From Pelagibacterium flavum (GTDB taxonomy: Bacteria; Pseudomonadota; Alphaproteobacteria; Rhizobiales; Devosiaceae), in the NCBI RefSeq assembly GCF_025854335.1, contig NZ_CP107716.1, positions 1,357,001 through 1,421,000 on the forward strand: a DNA stretch of 64,000 nt. Reading direction: 5' to 3'. The position numbers and the translations under genes were made by a program. The notes below the pieces were generated by a model. The model did no database searches, was not told the DNA's origin, and saw only the letters and a list, made by a program, of their open reading frames with translations. Of the stretch, positions 43,599 through 52,267 are shown piece by piece (position 1 is the first letter of the stretch; the number at the start of each line of letters is the position of its first letter).

Positions 43599-45052
43599 CG
43601 GACATCCACCGCCACAGCCGTCGGCGGCCCGGCCCAAGGTGCCACGGCGGTGACTTCGACCATCGCCTGTCCGGCGAACCCCAGAGACACGGCGAGAAGC
43701 GCCAACGCCAGCGGCGCGGCGGTGCGCAGCGGGGCCCTCGACACGACCACCGGCGTATCGCTGCCGGCGAAGGTCCAGGCCAGCGGGCTGAACAGGTAGA
43801 CTGCGCCCAGCAACCCGCCGATGAGCAGCACTGCGGCCGCGAACACGGCGCCCTGCTCCACCGCCGCCTCAAGCAGGAGGAATTTCGCGATGAAGCCGAC
43901 CGAGGGCGGCAGGCCCATCAGCGACACCGCGGCCAGCCCGAAGGCTGCGACGGTCAACGGCATCGCCCGCGCAAGGCCACGCAAGTCCTCGAGGCGCTTG
44001 CCGTTCACGGCCTCGAGCATGAGCCCGGCGGCTAGGAACATCGCCGCCTTGGCCAGCAAGTGGGCGACGGCGTGGATCGTCATCCCGGCCCAGGCCCCCC
44101 CGGTCCCCGCCGCCGTGGCAACCAGGGGGAACGCCAGCAGGAGATAGCCGATCTGCGCCACGGTCGAATAAGCCACGAGGGCCTTCAGGACGTTCTGCCG
44201 GATCGCCTGGACGGAACCGTAGAGGACTGCCAGCGCACCGAGCCAGCCGAGCACCTCCAGCCCCGCAGGAGCTACGATGGTCGGGAAAGCCTCGAACCAA
44301 AGGCGCAGCAGGATCACGAATCCCACTTTCACGACGATCGCAGACAGCAGGGCGCTGGCGGGAGCGGGTGCTGCGGCATGGGCCGGCGGCAGCCAGCCGT
44401 GCAGCGGAAAGACCGCCGCCTTGATCAGCAGCCCTGCCGTCATCACTGCGAGCGCCGTCTTTGTCGCGAGGTCAGGCCGCGCCGTCGCGGCCAGAAGCGT
44501 CAGATCCACCGTCGCATAGTTCGAGAACAGGAGGGCCACGCCCAGCAGGTAGGCCAGTGATCCGACCAGAGCGATCACGAAGTAGCGCAAGGCGGCGCGC
44601 AGCGAGCCCATCGCCGCCATCGCCACCGCCGCCAGGCTGACCATCTCCAGCGCTATGTAGAGATTAAAGAGATCGGTGCTCAGGAATCCGGTATTCGCTC
44701 CACCCCATAACAGGTAGAAGAGCGGCCAGAAGGCGAAGCCGTGGGCAGTCTCCGATCTGTCCGGGCCGGGTGCGAATTCGTGAAGCGCATACAGTCCGAT
44801 GAGCGAGGCGCAGGCGGCAGTGGCGCCCACCATCATCTGCGCTAGCCCATCCGCGCGCAACTGAACGCCCAGGGGCAGGTTCCAGTCGCCGACCACATGT
44901 GCCGAGCCCGCTGGCAGGAGCAGCAGCCAGACCGCCAGACCTGCCATGACCGGGATTGCCGCCAGCAGCGACCAGCGCGCCCATGCACCAAGCAGCAGCG
45001 CCGCGATCATGAAGCCGAGCGGCGCCGCAACAAGCAGGTCGAGCGGGCTCAT
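43595..45052 (-). CDS. mrpD: First MrpD-like antiporter subunit
   Basis: 485 residues, ATGA overlap with mrpC. Opens MSPLDLLVAAPLGFMIAALL. Motifs: NLYIALEMVSLAAVAMAAMG carries the family's conserved Glu on helix 5, then IKAAVFPLHGWLPPAHAAAP and LKALVAYSTVAQIGYLLLA. About 14 helices. Its position directly after mrpC matches canonical MrpD. Confidence 0.87.
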   Translation of the reverse strand: MSPLDLLVAAPLGFMIAALLLGAWARWSLLAAIPVMAGLAVWLLLLPAGSAHVVGDWNLPLGVQLRADGLAQMMVGATAACASLIGLYALHEFAPGPDRSETAHGFAFWPLFYLLWGGANTGFLSTDLFNLYIALEMVSLAAVAMAAMGSLRAALRYFVIALVGSLAYLLGVALLFSNYATVDLTLLAATARPDLATKTALAVMTAGLLIKAAVFPLHGWLPPAHAAAPAPASALLSAIVVKVGFVILLRLWFEAFPTIVAPAGLEVLGWLGALAVLYGSVQAIRQNVLKALVAYSTVAQIGYLLLAFPLVATAAGTGGAWAGMTIHAVAHLLAKAAMFLAAGLMLEAVNGKRLEDLRGLARAMPLTVAAFGLAAVSLMGLPPSVGFIAKFLLLEAAVEQGAVFAAAVLLIGGLLGAVYLFSPLAWTFAGSDTPVVVSRAPLRTAAPLALALLAVSLGFAGQAMVEVTAVAPWAGPPTAVAVDVR

Positions 45053-45369
45053 GTGAGGTCTTCGGTTGTCTTGACCGCCGCTGCGTCGTTCGGCGCGCGC
45101 TCATCCTCGACCACGCGCAGAATCAGCGCCGCGCCGAAGGCTGTGAGCGCCACGGCGACGACTATCCCGGTGATCACCAGCGCCTGCGGGAAAGGATCGG
45201 TCGAGGCAGCCCCGCGCCCAAGGCCTCCCAGGATCAGGAAGATCCCTGCGCCGACCACGTTGACGGCCAGGATCTGACGCAGTGGATGGCGCAGGATCAG
45301 GAAGCCATAGAGCCCGAGCCCCACCAGAGCCACGCCAGTCAAGGGGTAAATATGCAGGAGCATTGTCAT
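45049..45369 (-). CDS. mrpC: MrpC, NuoK-like antiporter subunit
   Basis: 106 residues from the ATG at 45369 (MTMLLHIYPLTG), three helices. LRQILAVNVVGAGIFLILGG and PFPQALVITGIVVAVALTAF match the MrpC/NuoK family. It begins seven bases after the MrpB-type gene stop. The longer upstream frame is antisense to that gene and is rejected. Confidence 0.85.
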   Translation of the reverse strand: MTMLLHIYPLTGVALVGLGLYGFLILRHPLRQILAVNVVGAGIFLILGGLGRGAASTDPFPQALVITGIVVAVALTAFGAALILRVVEDERAPNDAAAVKTTEDLT

Positions 45370-45376
45370 GCAGCGG

Positions 45377-46321
45377 TCAACCTTTGCGACCGGGCGCCAC
45401 CGGCGGTCCGGCCAGCTGCAGCGCGAGGGTGGCGCCGATCGACAGCGCAAGGCCGTATTCGATGGCGACGATGAAGGCCTTCTCGAAGCCTGGCGGGTAG
45501 AACAAGAACCGGCCGAGGGCGATGCCCGCGGCGCCAATGATGAGAAAGACCGCCGGTCCAAGCACGAGAGCCACGCGGAGGTAGAAGTCGTCCGCCCGCG
45601 GCCATGAGATCACGCCGCCGATCGCGGCGATGATCAGACCGCCCGCCAGCACGGTTCCGGCCTGGAACGCCCCGCCTGGCAGGTCTGACCCCGCCCAGAC
45701 AAGGTAGACCGCCAGGATCAGCGCCAGGGGCAGGAGCAGCCGACCGAAGGCTGCCGCCACGTCGTGTCCTTCGTACTCCGCGAGTGCCAGCGCCGCGGGG
45801 GCGTGCGGCCACGCGACGCGCGGCGCGAGCGACCAGACCGCGATGAGGGCGCCCAGCAGGACAAAGGCCTCCAGTAACGTATCGTAGGCGCGAAAGGCCA
45901 GAAGCACGCCAGTCACCGGGTTTTCGATACCAAGCCCGGGCATCAGTGCGGCGATCGACCCACCCAGATCGTCGGCGGGCGGGACACTCATAACTGCGGA
46001 ACCGACCATCGCCGTAAAGCCAGCGCAGGCCAAGAGCGCACCGGCTCGGAGCCAGCCGGGCAACTCGGCGCTGACAAGATCGTCACCAAGCGCGTTCAGC
46101 CGTTGCCGCGTCAGGATCAGCAGAACTCCGGTGACGCCCGCTCCGATGGCGATTTCCGCCATCGCGACATTGACAGCGTCCATCGCCAGCCATGCCAGAC
46201 CGAGCAGGTTCCCGAGCACGATGAAGAAGACGACCGCCGCCAGCGCGTTCTGCAACAGCAGCGCCGCGGCGGCAGTGCCGATGATCATCAGACAAAGGAT
46301 CAGGTCGAAGGCCAGCGTCAT
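45377..46321 (-). CDS. mrpB: DUF4040-MrpB fusion subunit
   Basis: 314 residues. The first 90 (FDLILCLMIIGTAAAALLLQ, MDAVNVAMAEIAIGAGVTGV) match DUF4040/MbhD, normally the C-terminal part of MrpA. The last 140 (AYLVWAGSDLPGGAFQAGTV-like, FYPPGFEKAFIVAIEYGL) are MrpB. Between lie a few helices of the MbhE type. This explains the lack of a full MrpA in the operon: its C-terminal part is here and its antiporter half is supplied by an extra D-like subunit. ATGA overlap with mrpG. Confidence 0.85.
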   Translation of the reverse strand: MTLAFDLILCLMIIGTAAAALLLQNALAAVVFFIVLGNLLGLAWLAMDAVNVAMAEIAIGAGVTGVLLILTRQRLNALGDDLVSAELPGWLRAGALLACAGFTAMVGSAVMSVPPADDLGGSIAALMPGLGIENPVTGVLLAFRAYDTLLEAFVLLGALIAVWSLAPRVAWPHAPAALALAEYEGHDVAAAFGRLLLPLALILAVYLVWAGSDLPGGAFQAGTVLAGGLIIAAIGGVISWPRADDFYLRVALVLGPAVFLIIGAAGIALGRFLFYPPGFEKAFIVAIEYGLALSIGATLALQLAGPPVAPGRKG

Positions 46322-46617
46322 TCGTCCGAGCCCCGCTCGGCCGAGGACTTCGCGCGGCGCGCCATCAGCTGCGCGGTTGCTCCGGCGGCCATGAGCGCGA
46401 ATAGCCAGACGGCGACGATCTTGAGCGCGGCGGCCACTGAGCCCCAGTGCAACGCGGCGGCGAGCGCCACGAATCCCAGCCCGACGTTGTCGGCTTTGGT
46501 GAGCGCGTGTAGCCTCGATTCGGCATCCTGGAACCGGAGCAGCCCCAAAGATCCAGCCGCATAGAAGAACACGCCCACATAAAGAAGCGCGGGCACGAGG
46601 TAGTCCATGAGGATCAT
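46318..46617 (-). CDS. mrpG: MrpG antiporter subunit
   Basis: 99 residues, three helices: YLVPALLYVGVFFYAAGSLG and LLRFQDAESRLHALTKADNV, the latter the typical MrpG R-PD--TR-HA block in variant form. ATGA overlap with mrpF. A membrane subunit of the Mrp complex. Confidence 0.85.
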   Translation of the reverse strand: MILMDYLVPALLYVGVFFYAAGSLGLLRFQDAESRLHALTKADNVGLGFVALAAALHWGSVAAALKIVAVWLFALMAAGATAQLMARRAKSSAERGSDE

Positions 46618-46901
46618 GGCCGTGTGTCTACCGGCTTGCGCCCCTTGCTCCCGCCCTCCCGCACGAAGGCGAGAATTGCGACCGACGCCAGCACCGTGGC
46701 CACCAACGCTGCGTCCAGCATCGAGGCGTCGTCCCTGGCCGCGCCCAGCGTCAGAGCCACGCCGACCCCGCTGGTCGCGATGAGTTGCGCAGCCATGACA
46801 TGGTCGATCGCGCGTGGTCCGTGCCAGGCGCGGAAGAGCGCCAGCGCCAGCGTGAGCAGCAGGGCGATGGCAGCGATCATGAAATGGTCAACTGTATCCA
46901 T
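46614..46901 (-). CDS. mrpF: MrpF antiporter subunit
   Basis: 95 residues from the ATG at 46901 (MDTVDHFMIAAIALLLTLAL). RAWHGPRAIDHVMAAQLIAT matches the MrpF R--GP---DR--A block. Three helices. It overlaps mrpE by 14 bases. AGGAGAGA lies just upstream. Confidence 0.85.
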   Translation of the reverse strand: MDTVDHFMIAAIALLLTLALALFRAWHGPRAIDHVMAAQLIATSGVGVALTLGAARDDASMLDAALVATVLASVAILAFVREGGSKGRKPVDTRP

Positions 46902-47400
46902 GGTTCTCTCCTGCGTGGTTCTGCGCGACGACCGGGACACCGAAGAGGCGCAGCACGCGGCGCTCCTCTGTCTCCAGGCTGCGCGTGTCGAAAGCGTCGA
47001 TGTCGAGCGCGTGAACCTCCAGCGCGCCCCCGATGACCCCTGCGGCCAGCGAGCCGGGCAGGACGCTCACGACCCCGCCGAGCACGGCGTTCACCTCGGG
47101 GATCGTCGACGAGAGCGGAACCCGGAACCAGCCGGGCCGGACCGGCAGACGTGGGTCGAAAACTCTACGCGCAACATCCAGACCACCCCAAAAGCCGCGG
47201 AGCAGGAGGTAGGGCACGTACAGGACTGTCCACCCAAGCCGGATTTCCGGTCGCGTCGCCGGGTACAGCCCGAGGCTTATCCATGTTGCCAGCAGAACCG
47301 CCGGCGCCCCGTGGGACAACGCATCTATCGCGCCGCCCGTCAGCGCCAGCCAGAACGTGGCGAAGGTGACGAGGCGCGCAACTGTCGAACGCACTTGCAT
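46888..47400 (-). CDS. mrpE: MrpE antiporter subunit
   Basis: 170 residues from the ATG at 47400 (MQVRSTVARLVTFATFWLAL). Two N-terminal helices, then YVPYLLLRGFWGGLDVARRV and PLSSTIPEVNAVLGGVVSVL, PGSLAAGVIGGALEVHALD, all MrpE signatures. First gene of the operon E-F-G-B'-C-D-D-D. A longer start at 47469 is possible but adds a polar stretch unusual for the family. Confidence 0.85.
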   Translation of the reverse strand: MQVRSTVARLVTFATFWLALTGGAIDALSHGAPAVLLATWISLGLYPATRPEIRLGWTVLYVPYLLLRGFWGGLDVARRVFDPRLPVRPGWFRVPLSSTIPEVNAVLGGVVSVLPGSLAAGVIGGALEVHALDIDAFDTRSLETEERRVLRLFGVPVVAQNHAGENHGYS

Positions 47401-47592
47401 GATCCAAGTCCAATCTTCACACACCGACACCCCGGTGGCCCAGTCGCGCCGTGCGATGGACATGATCATTCAAGGCTAACTAGATAGAGTTTTTCAGTCA
47501 AGCACAACTGGTTAAAAACCATAGCGACTCGACGCTAAAAAGTAACTGTCCAATGGCCAACTGCCAAGACGATTGTCCCGGCGCCCACGGAG

Positions 47593-47778
47593 GTGTTCGC
47601 AGATCGTGAAGCCGAGGCGTGTCGGTTTCGAACAGCACCCCCGAATTTCCTTCACCAGAAGCTGTCGTGCAACTTCCGGATGCTCATCTACGCACTAGGC
47701 CTCGACTGCGTGACCATACCGCCGGCCTTTGACGCCAACCGCTTCGGGACCTTCACCCGCGCAATCGACGGCCTGCTG
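47593..47778 (+). pseudogene. C-terminal fragment of an unidentified gene, cut by an IS
   Basis: The frame reads NFLHQKLSCNFRMLIYALGL, then CVTIPPAFDANRFGTFTRAI and DGLL; the stop TAG follows at 49345 after the IS and its duplicated CTGCTG. The sequence is protein-like but I do not recognise the family. 47401-47592 shows no gene. Confidence 0.35.
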
Positions 47779-49338
47779 GTCGCCCGTGAACAATTGGCAA
47801 CGAGCTGGAATTGCGCGGTTTTCGGCGGCCTTGGAAGTATCCTGTTTCGCAAGGTTGTGAGGATTTGGCGGCATTTGCTTGCGTTTTCGCATGCGCGCGC
47901 ATGAAGGGTCTGGGCATTTCGATCGCGGCCTGATTCAGTGCGAGGACCGAAGATGGAGCCCCGCCGATGCGCCCCAGGAAGCCCGACCCGACGCCGCAAT
48001 CCGACATGTTTCGAGAGAGCCTGGAGGCGATCCTTGATCCCCGGCACGAGCTCCTGCGGCTTGCGGCACGCATCGACTGGGACCGGCTCGACGCGCTCTA
48101 TGGCGCCACCTTCGTGGAGCAGGTCGGCCGCCCCGGCCTGCCGACCCGACTGATGGTGGGACTGCACCTGTTGAAGCACATCAAGGGACTTTCGGATGAG
48201 GCCGTGTGCGCGGCCTGGGTTGAGAATCCCTATCACCAGGCGTTTTGCGGCGAGACCCATTTCCAGCACAGGCTGCCGGCGGACCGCTCCTCGATGACCA
48301 ACTGGCGCAAGCGCATGGACGCCGACAAGCTCGAAGCGCTGCTGGCCGAGACGATCTCGATTGCCATGGCAAGCGGTGCCGTCAGCGAGCGCCAGCTCGA
48401 ACGTGTCACGGTCGACACCACCGTCCAGACCAAGGCAGTGGCCCATCCCACCGACAGCCATCTGATGCTGCGGGCGATCGAATGGCTGAACCGGGCGGCA
48501 AGGGCCAATGGCGTGCGGCTGCGCCAGTCCTATCTTCGCGTGGCACGCCGTGCCCGCAAGGAGGCGGCCCGCCTCATGCATGGCCGTGGCCACAAGCAGG
48601 CGAAGGCGCATCTGCGCTTCATGCGCACGCGGTTGGGCCGACTGATCCGCGACATCGAGCGCAGGATCGATGGCGACCCGACTCGCATGGAGGCTCTCGC
48701 AACCGTCCTGGAACGGGCCCGGATCATCCATGGCCAGAAGCCCGGCGACACACAGAAGCTCTACGCCTTCCACGCGCCGGAGGTCGAATGCATCGGCAAG
48801 GGCAAAGCTCGCACCCGATATGAGTTCGGCGCAAAAGCCTCCTTTGCCACCACCAACGAGCGCTGCAAGGGCGGCCAGTTCGTGCTCGGCGCCCTGTCCT
48901 TGCCCGGCAACCCGTATGACGGCCACACGCTCGGTGCTCAGCTCGATCAGGTCGCCCGCATCACCGGACAGAACCCCGCCCGTGCCTATGTCGACCGCGG
49001 CTATCGCGGACATGGGCTCAACCGCGACGGGCTGGAGGTCCATGTCTCTCACACGCGCGGCATCACCTCACCCACCATCAGGCGAGAACTGCGACGGCGA
49101 AACGGAATCGAGCCGGTCATCGGTCACATGAAGCAGGACGGCCATCTGGAACGAAATCCCCTCAAGGGCATCGAAGGAGACGTCATCAACGTCATGCTCT
49201 GCGCCATCGGTCACAACCTCCGGCTCCTCCTGGCATGGTTCAGGAAGCTTTTGTGGCTGATCCTGGCGCTCATCCTGTTCCCGAACAGCACGGCCCGCTC
49301 ACGCCCTGCCTGACAAAACCGGATTCTTCACAGGCGAC
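47779..49338 (+). mobile_element. IS5-type element, copy 2 (1560 bp)
   Basis: Same ends and length as copy 1, opposite orientation. The 6-bp target duplication CTGCTG lies at 47773-47778 and 49339-49344. The duplication differs from that of copy 1, so the two inserted independently. Confidence 0.92.
47967..49313 (+). CDS. IS5-family transposase (copy 2)
   Basis: 448 residues, identical in translation to copy 1 at 37695-39041, with the same DUF772 and DDE segments. Intact ends on both sides. The identity implies recent transposition or gene conversion. Confidence 0.9.
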   Translation: MRPRKPDPTPQSDMFRESLEAILDPRHELLRLAARIDWDRLDALYGATFVEQVGRPGLPTRLMVGLHLLKHIKGLSDEAVCAAWVENPYHQAFCGETHFQHRLPADRSSMTNWRKRMDADKLEALLAETISIAMASGAVSERQLERVTVDTTVQTKAVAHPTDSHLMLRAIEWLNRAARANGVRLRQSYLRVARRARKEAARLMHGRGHKQAKAHLRFMRTRLGRLIRDIERRIDGDPTRMEALATVLERARIIHGQKPGDTQKLYAFHAPEVECIGKGKARTRYEFGAKASFATTNERCKGGQFVLGALSLPGNPYDGHTLGAQLDQVARITGQNPARAYVDRGYRGHGLNRDGLEVHVSHTRGITSPTIRRELRRRNGIEPVIGHMKQDGHLERNPLKGIEGDVINVMLCAIGHNLRLLLAWFRKLLWLILALILFPNSTARSRPA

Positions 49339-49629
49339 CTGCTGTAGTATTCGCGTTTGCCGAGCGCTGCGCTTTCCTGAGCATGGCCTGCTCGTGCCGA
49401 GTGGCCGAGGCGACCACCCGGCACCGGGCATCTCTTCGATAGGAGTTGTTTATGCCGCCGCTCTCGGCCGTGCCGTCCGTGAAGCGTCGGGCGCGGAGCA
49501 ATCAGGCATCCCGGATCTCGGTGGAGGATGCCGTTCAGGCAACCGACCGCGCCGCGTACCTGCGTCAGTGATGTCCCCTGACGCCCCGTGCGTGTTACTG
49601 AGTTGGGATGCTAATGGTCGCGCATGCTA

Positions 49630-50799
49630 GTGTTCCACACCTGACGTAGGATTCCCAAGTCTGCTTATCGGTGGCATGATCGGCGGATGAGACGCTCCGA
49701 CATCTGCCTTTACCTTGGCCCCGCCGACCGCGCTGAGCTGCAAGCTTTGCTGACCAACCGCAACACGCCGCGCAAGCTCGCATGGCGGGCGGACATCGTG
49801 CTGGCGACGGCGGACGGCGAGGGGACGGTCGAGATCATGCGGCGGACGGGCATGTCGAAGCCGACGGTCTGGCGCTGGCAGGAGCGGTATCTTGATGAAG
49901 GCGTGCCGGGGCTCAAGCGGGACAAGACGCGGCCCTCTCGGGTGCCGCCTCTGCCCAGGGAGGTTCGGCTGAAGGTGATCGCGAAGACCGTGCAGGAGAG
50001 CCCACCCAATGCCACGCACTGGAGCCGCGCGACGATGGCCGAGGCGGTTGGCATATCGGCCTCGAGCGTGGGGCGCATATGGGCGGATGCAGGGCTGAAG
50101 CCGCATATCGTGAAGGGGTTCAAGGTCTCGAACGACCCGATGTTCGAGGCGAAGGTCACCGAGATCGTGGGGCTCTACCTCGACCCGCCGGATCGCGCGG
50201 TCGTGCTGTGCGTCGATGAAAAATCCCAGATCCAGGCGCTCGACCGGACCCAGCCCGGGCTGCCGCTGAAGAAGGGGCGCGCGGCGACCATGACCCACGA
50301 CTACAAGCGCCACGGCACCACCACGCTCTTCGCCGCACTCGACGTGAAGTCGGGCCTGGTCATCGGCGACTGCATGCCGCGCCACCGCGCAAAGGAGTTC
50401 CTGGCATTCCTGCGCCGCATCGACCGGGCCGTGAAGAAACCGCGCGACATCCATCTGGTTCTCGACAACTACGCCACCCACAAGACGCCCGAGGTGCAGG
50501 CCTGGCTTTCGAGGCACCCGCGCTTCAATCTGCATTTCACGCCCACCAGCGCGTCCTGGATCAACCTCGTGGAACGCTTCTTTGCGGAGATCACCACAAA
50601 GCGCATCCGACGCGGCAGCTACTCCAGCGTCGACGATCTCGAGAGCGCGATCTACGACTACCAGCTGCAGCACAACGCCAAGCCAAAGCCCTTCGTCTGG
50701 AGCAAAACCGCCGAAGACATCATCACCCGCGAACGCCGTGCGCTTGATGCACTCGATGAAATCAGAGGAAACAGGTAGCAAGTGTCAGACTCGGAACAC
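49630..50799 (+). mobile_element. IS630-family element, complete
   Basis: Ends GTGTTCCACACCTGACG and, inverted, GTGTTCCGAGTCTGACA, flanked on both sides by TA (49628-49629 and 50800-50801), the IS630/mariner target. The region 49348-49629 before it holds only a doubtful 39-codon frame. Confidence 0.88.
49687..50778 (+). CDS. IS630-family transposase
   Basis: 363 residues. N-terminal paired helix-turn-helix (VEIMRRTGMSKPTVWRWQER), then a DDE core: RAVVLCVDEKSQIQALDRTQ (first Asp), DIHLVLDNYATHKTPEV (second), SASWINLVERFFAEITTKRI (Glu). Full length, probably active. Confidence 0.92.
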   Translation: MRRSDICLYLGPADRAELQALLTNRNTPRKLAWRADIVLATADGEGTVEIMRRTGMSKPTVWRWQERYLDEGVPGLKRDKTRPSRVPPLPREVRLKVIAKTVQESPPNATHWSRATMAEAVGISASSVGRIWADAGLKPHIVKGFKVSNDPMFEAKVTEIVGLYLDPPDRAVVLCVDEKSQIQALDRTQPGLPLKKGRAATMTHDYKRHGTTTLFAALDVKSGLVIGDCMPRHRAKEFLAFLRRIDRAVKKPRDIHLVLDNYATHKTPEVQAWLSRHPRFNLHFTPTSASWINLVERFFAEITTKRIRRGSYSSVDDLESAIYDYQLQHNAKPKPFVWSKTAEDIITRERRALDALDEIRGNR

Positions 50800-50947
50800 T
50801 AGATATTCCTGTTTAATGGCGGGAAGCCGATTGCCAACCGGCACTGCGCAAGGTTGAAGGTGGGCTTTATAGCCGCGGCAGCAGCCCAAACCGTTTAGCG
50901 TACGAATAGTGGTTTTGTCGCACACGGCAACGGATGGGGGAGTAAAC

Positions 50948-52219
50948 TTGGAGACATCAGAGGCATTATTGCTGCTCGAGGCCTTGGGCATCGGACTTCT
51001 GATCGGGATCGAGCGCGAGCGGAATGCAGGCGTGACCGGGGGGCTTGTCCCGGCAGGCGTGCGCACCTTTGCGCTCGCCTCACTGACCGGCGCGCTGAGT
51101 CAGATTGCCGGTGGATGGCCAATGCTCGCCGTCGCCGTCGCCGTCATCGGCGGCCTTCGCATGGCGACGCACCTGTCCCAACCGGATCGCCAAGCGGGCC
51201 TGACCACCAGCCTTGCCCTGTTGATCGTGGTCGTGCTGGGTGCGCTGTCAATCGAGCACACGTTCCTTGCGGCGGCATCGGGCGTCCTGGTTGCGGCGCT
51301 CTTGGCTGCGCGCACGGTGCTGCGCGACTTCAGCCGCTCGGTGCTAAACGATTTCGAGATCCGCGACGGCCTCATCCTCGGCGTCTCGGCGCTACTGATC
51401 CTGCCGATCCTGCCCAACGAAGGCTTGGGTCCGGGCGGGGCGATCAATCCGCAAAACCTGTTCGTGATCGTCATTCTCGTCATGGCGATCGGCGCTGTCG
51501 GCCACGTCTGCACGCGGGTCTTCGGTTCACGGCTGGGGCTGCCGCTGAGCGGTTTCCTCTCGGGGTTCGTGTCGAGCACCGCCACCGTGGCGGCCATGTT
51601 GAAGAAGGTGCAGGATCGGCCGTTCGAGGCCTATCCCGCTGCTGCTGGTGTCACGTTCTCCTCGGTTTCGTCGCTCGCGCAAACCGGCATCGTACTGCTG
51701 TTCCTCAGCCCCTCGATGTTCACACTTGCAGCCCCGATCCTGATCATCCCTTCGGGCGTGGCCTTCCTCTATGGGATCCTGCTTGCACGCATCGGATCGC
51801 GCGGCGGCGGCGCAGAGCCCGATGGGCTCGAACTTCCCAGCCGGATTTTCAGCGTCCAGGGCGCATTGAGCTTTGCGACGATCGTGGCGACGGTCATCGT
51901 CGTCTCCGCTGTCCTGAACGACCGTTTCGGAAGCGAGGCCGTCCTGGTGTCGGCGGCGCTCGCGGGGCTGGTGAGCACGGGATCCGCTGCCGTTGCGCTT
52001 GCCTCGCTTGTTGTTGCCGGGCAGTTGCCGGCATCCGAGGCGGTCGTGCCGCTGGCAGCAGCGATCAGCGTGAATGCCGGTGTGCGGATCGTCCTGGCCC
52101 TTCGCGGAGGGGCGACGGCGTTCGGCTGGGCGGTTGCCACCGGCCTCCTGTTGACCGCCGCCGCTGTCTGGACGGGGTGGTGGTTTGCAGCCGCCATCCG
52201 CATCATGATGGCGGCCTGA
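50948..52219 (+). CDS. MgtC/SapB-family membrane protein with DUF4010
   Basis: 423 residues from a TTG at 50948 with GGGGGAG upstream. The N-terminal MgtC part has LLEALGIGLLIGIERERNAG and PAGVRTFALASLTGALSQIA; the DUF4010 part follows (FLSGFVSSTATVAAMLKKV). About 11 helices in the inner membrane. MgtC relatives modulate ATP synthase or cope with low Mg2+; the DUF4010 fusion is uncharacterised. A GTG at 50909 is an alternative start but lacks a ribosome site. Confidence 0.78.
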   Translation: METSEALLLLEALGIGLLIGIERERNAGVTGGLVPAGVRTFALASLTGALSQIAGGWPMLAVAVAVIGGLRMATHLSQPDRQAGLTTSLALLIVVVLGALSIEHTFLAAASGVLVAALLAARTVLRDFSRSVLNDFEIRDGLILGVSALLILPILPNEGLGPGGAINPQNLFVIVILVMAIGAVGHVCTRVFGSRLGLPLSGFLSGFVSSTATVAAMLKKVQDRPFEAYPAAAGVTFSSVSSLAQTGIVLLFLSPSMFTLAAPILIIPSGVAFLYGILLARIGSRGGGAEPDGLELPSRIFSVQGALSFATIVATVIVVSAVLNDRFGSEAVLVSAALAGLVSTGSAAVALASLVVAGQLPASEAVVPLAAAISVNAGVRIVLALRGGATAFGWAVATGLLLTAAAVWTGWWFAAAIRIMMAA

Positions 52220-52267
52220 GAGTCGTGCCGCGGCGTAGACGCGGGAAGCGCATGTGTGGAGGGCGAT

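Noticed and set aside
37670..49338. Composite transposon carrying the Mrp operon
   Set aside because: The outer target duplications differ (GATCTG versus CTGCTG) and each IS copy has its own matching pair, so the unit did not move as one.
49452..49571. 39-residue gene MPPLSAVPSVKRRARSN...
   Set aside because: It has an AGGAG upstream but no recognised family and lies between two IS elements; too short to support.
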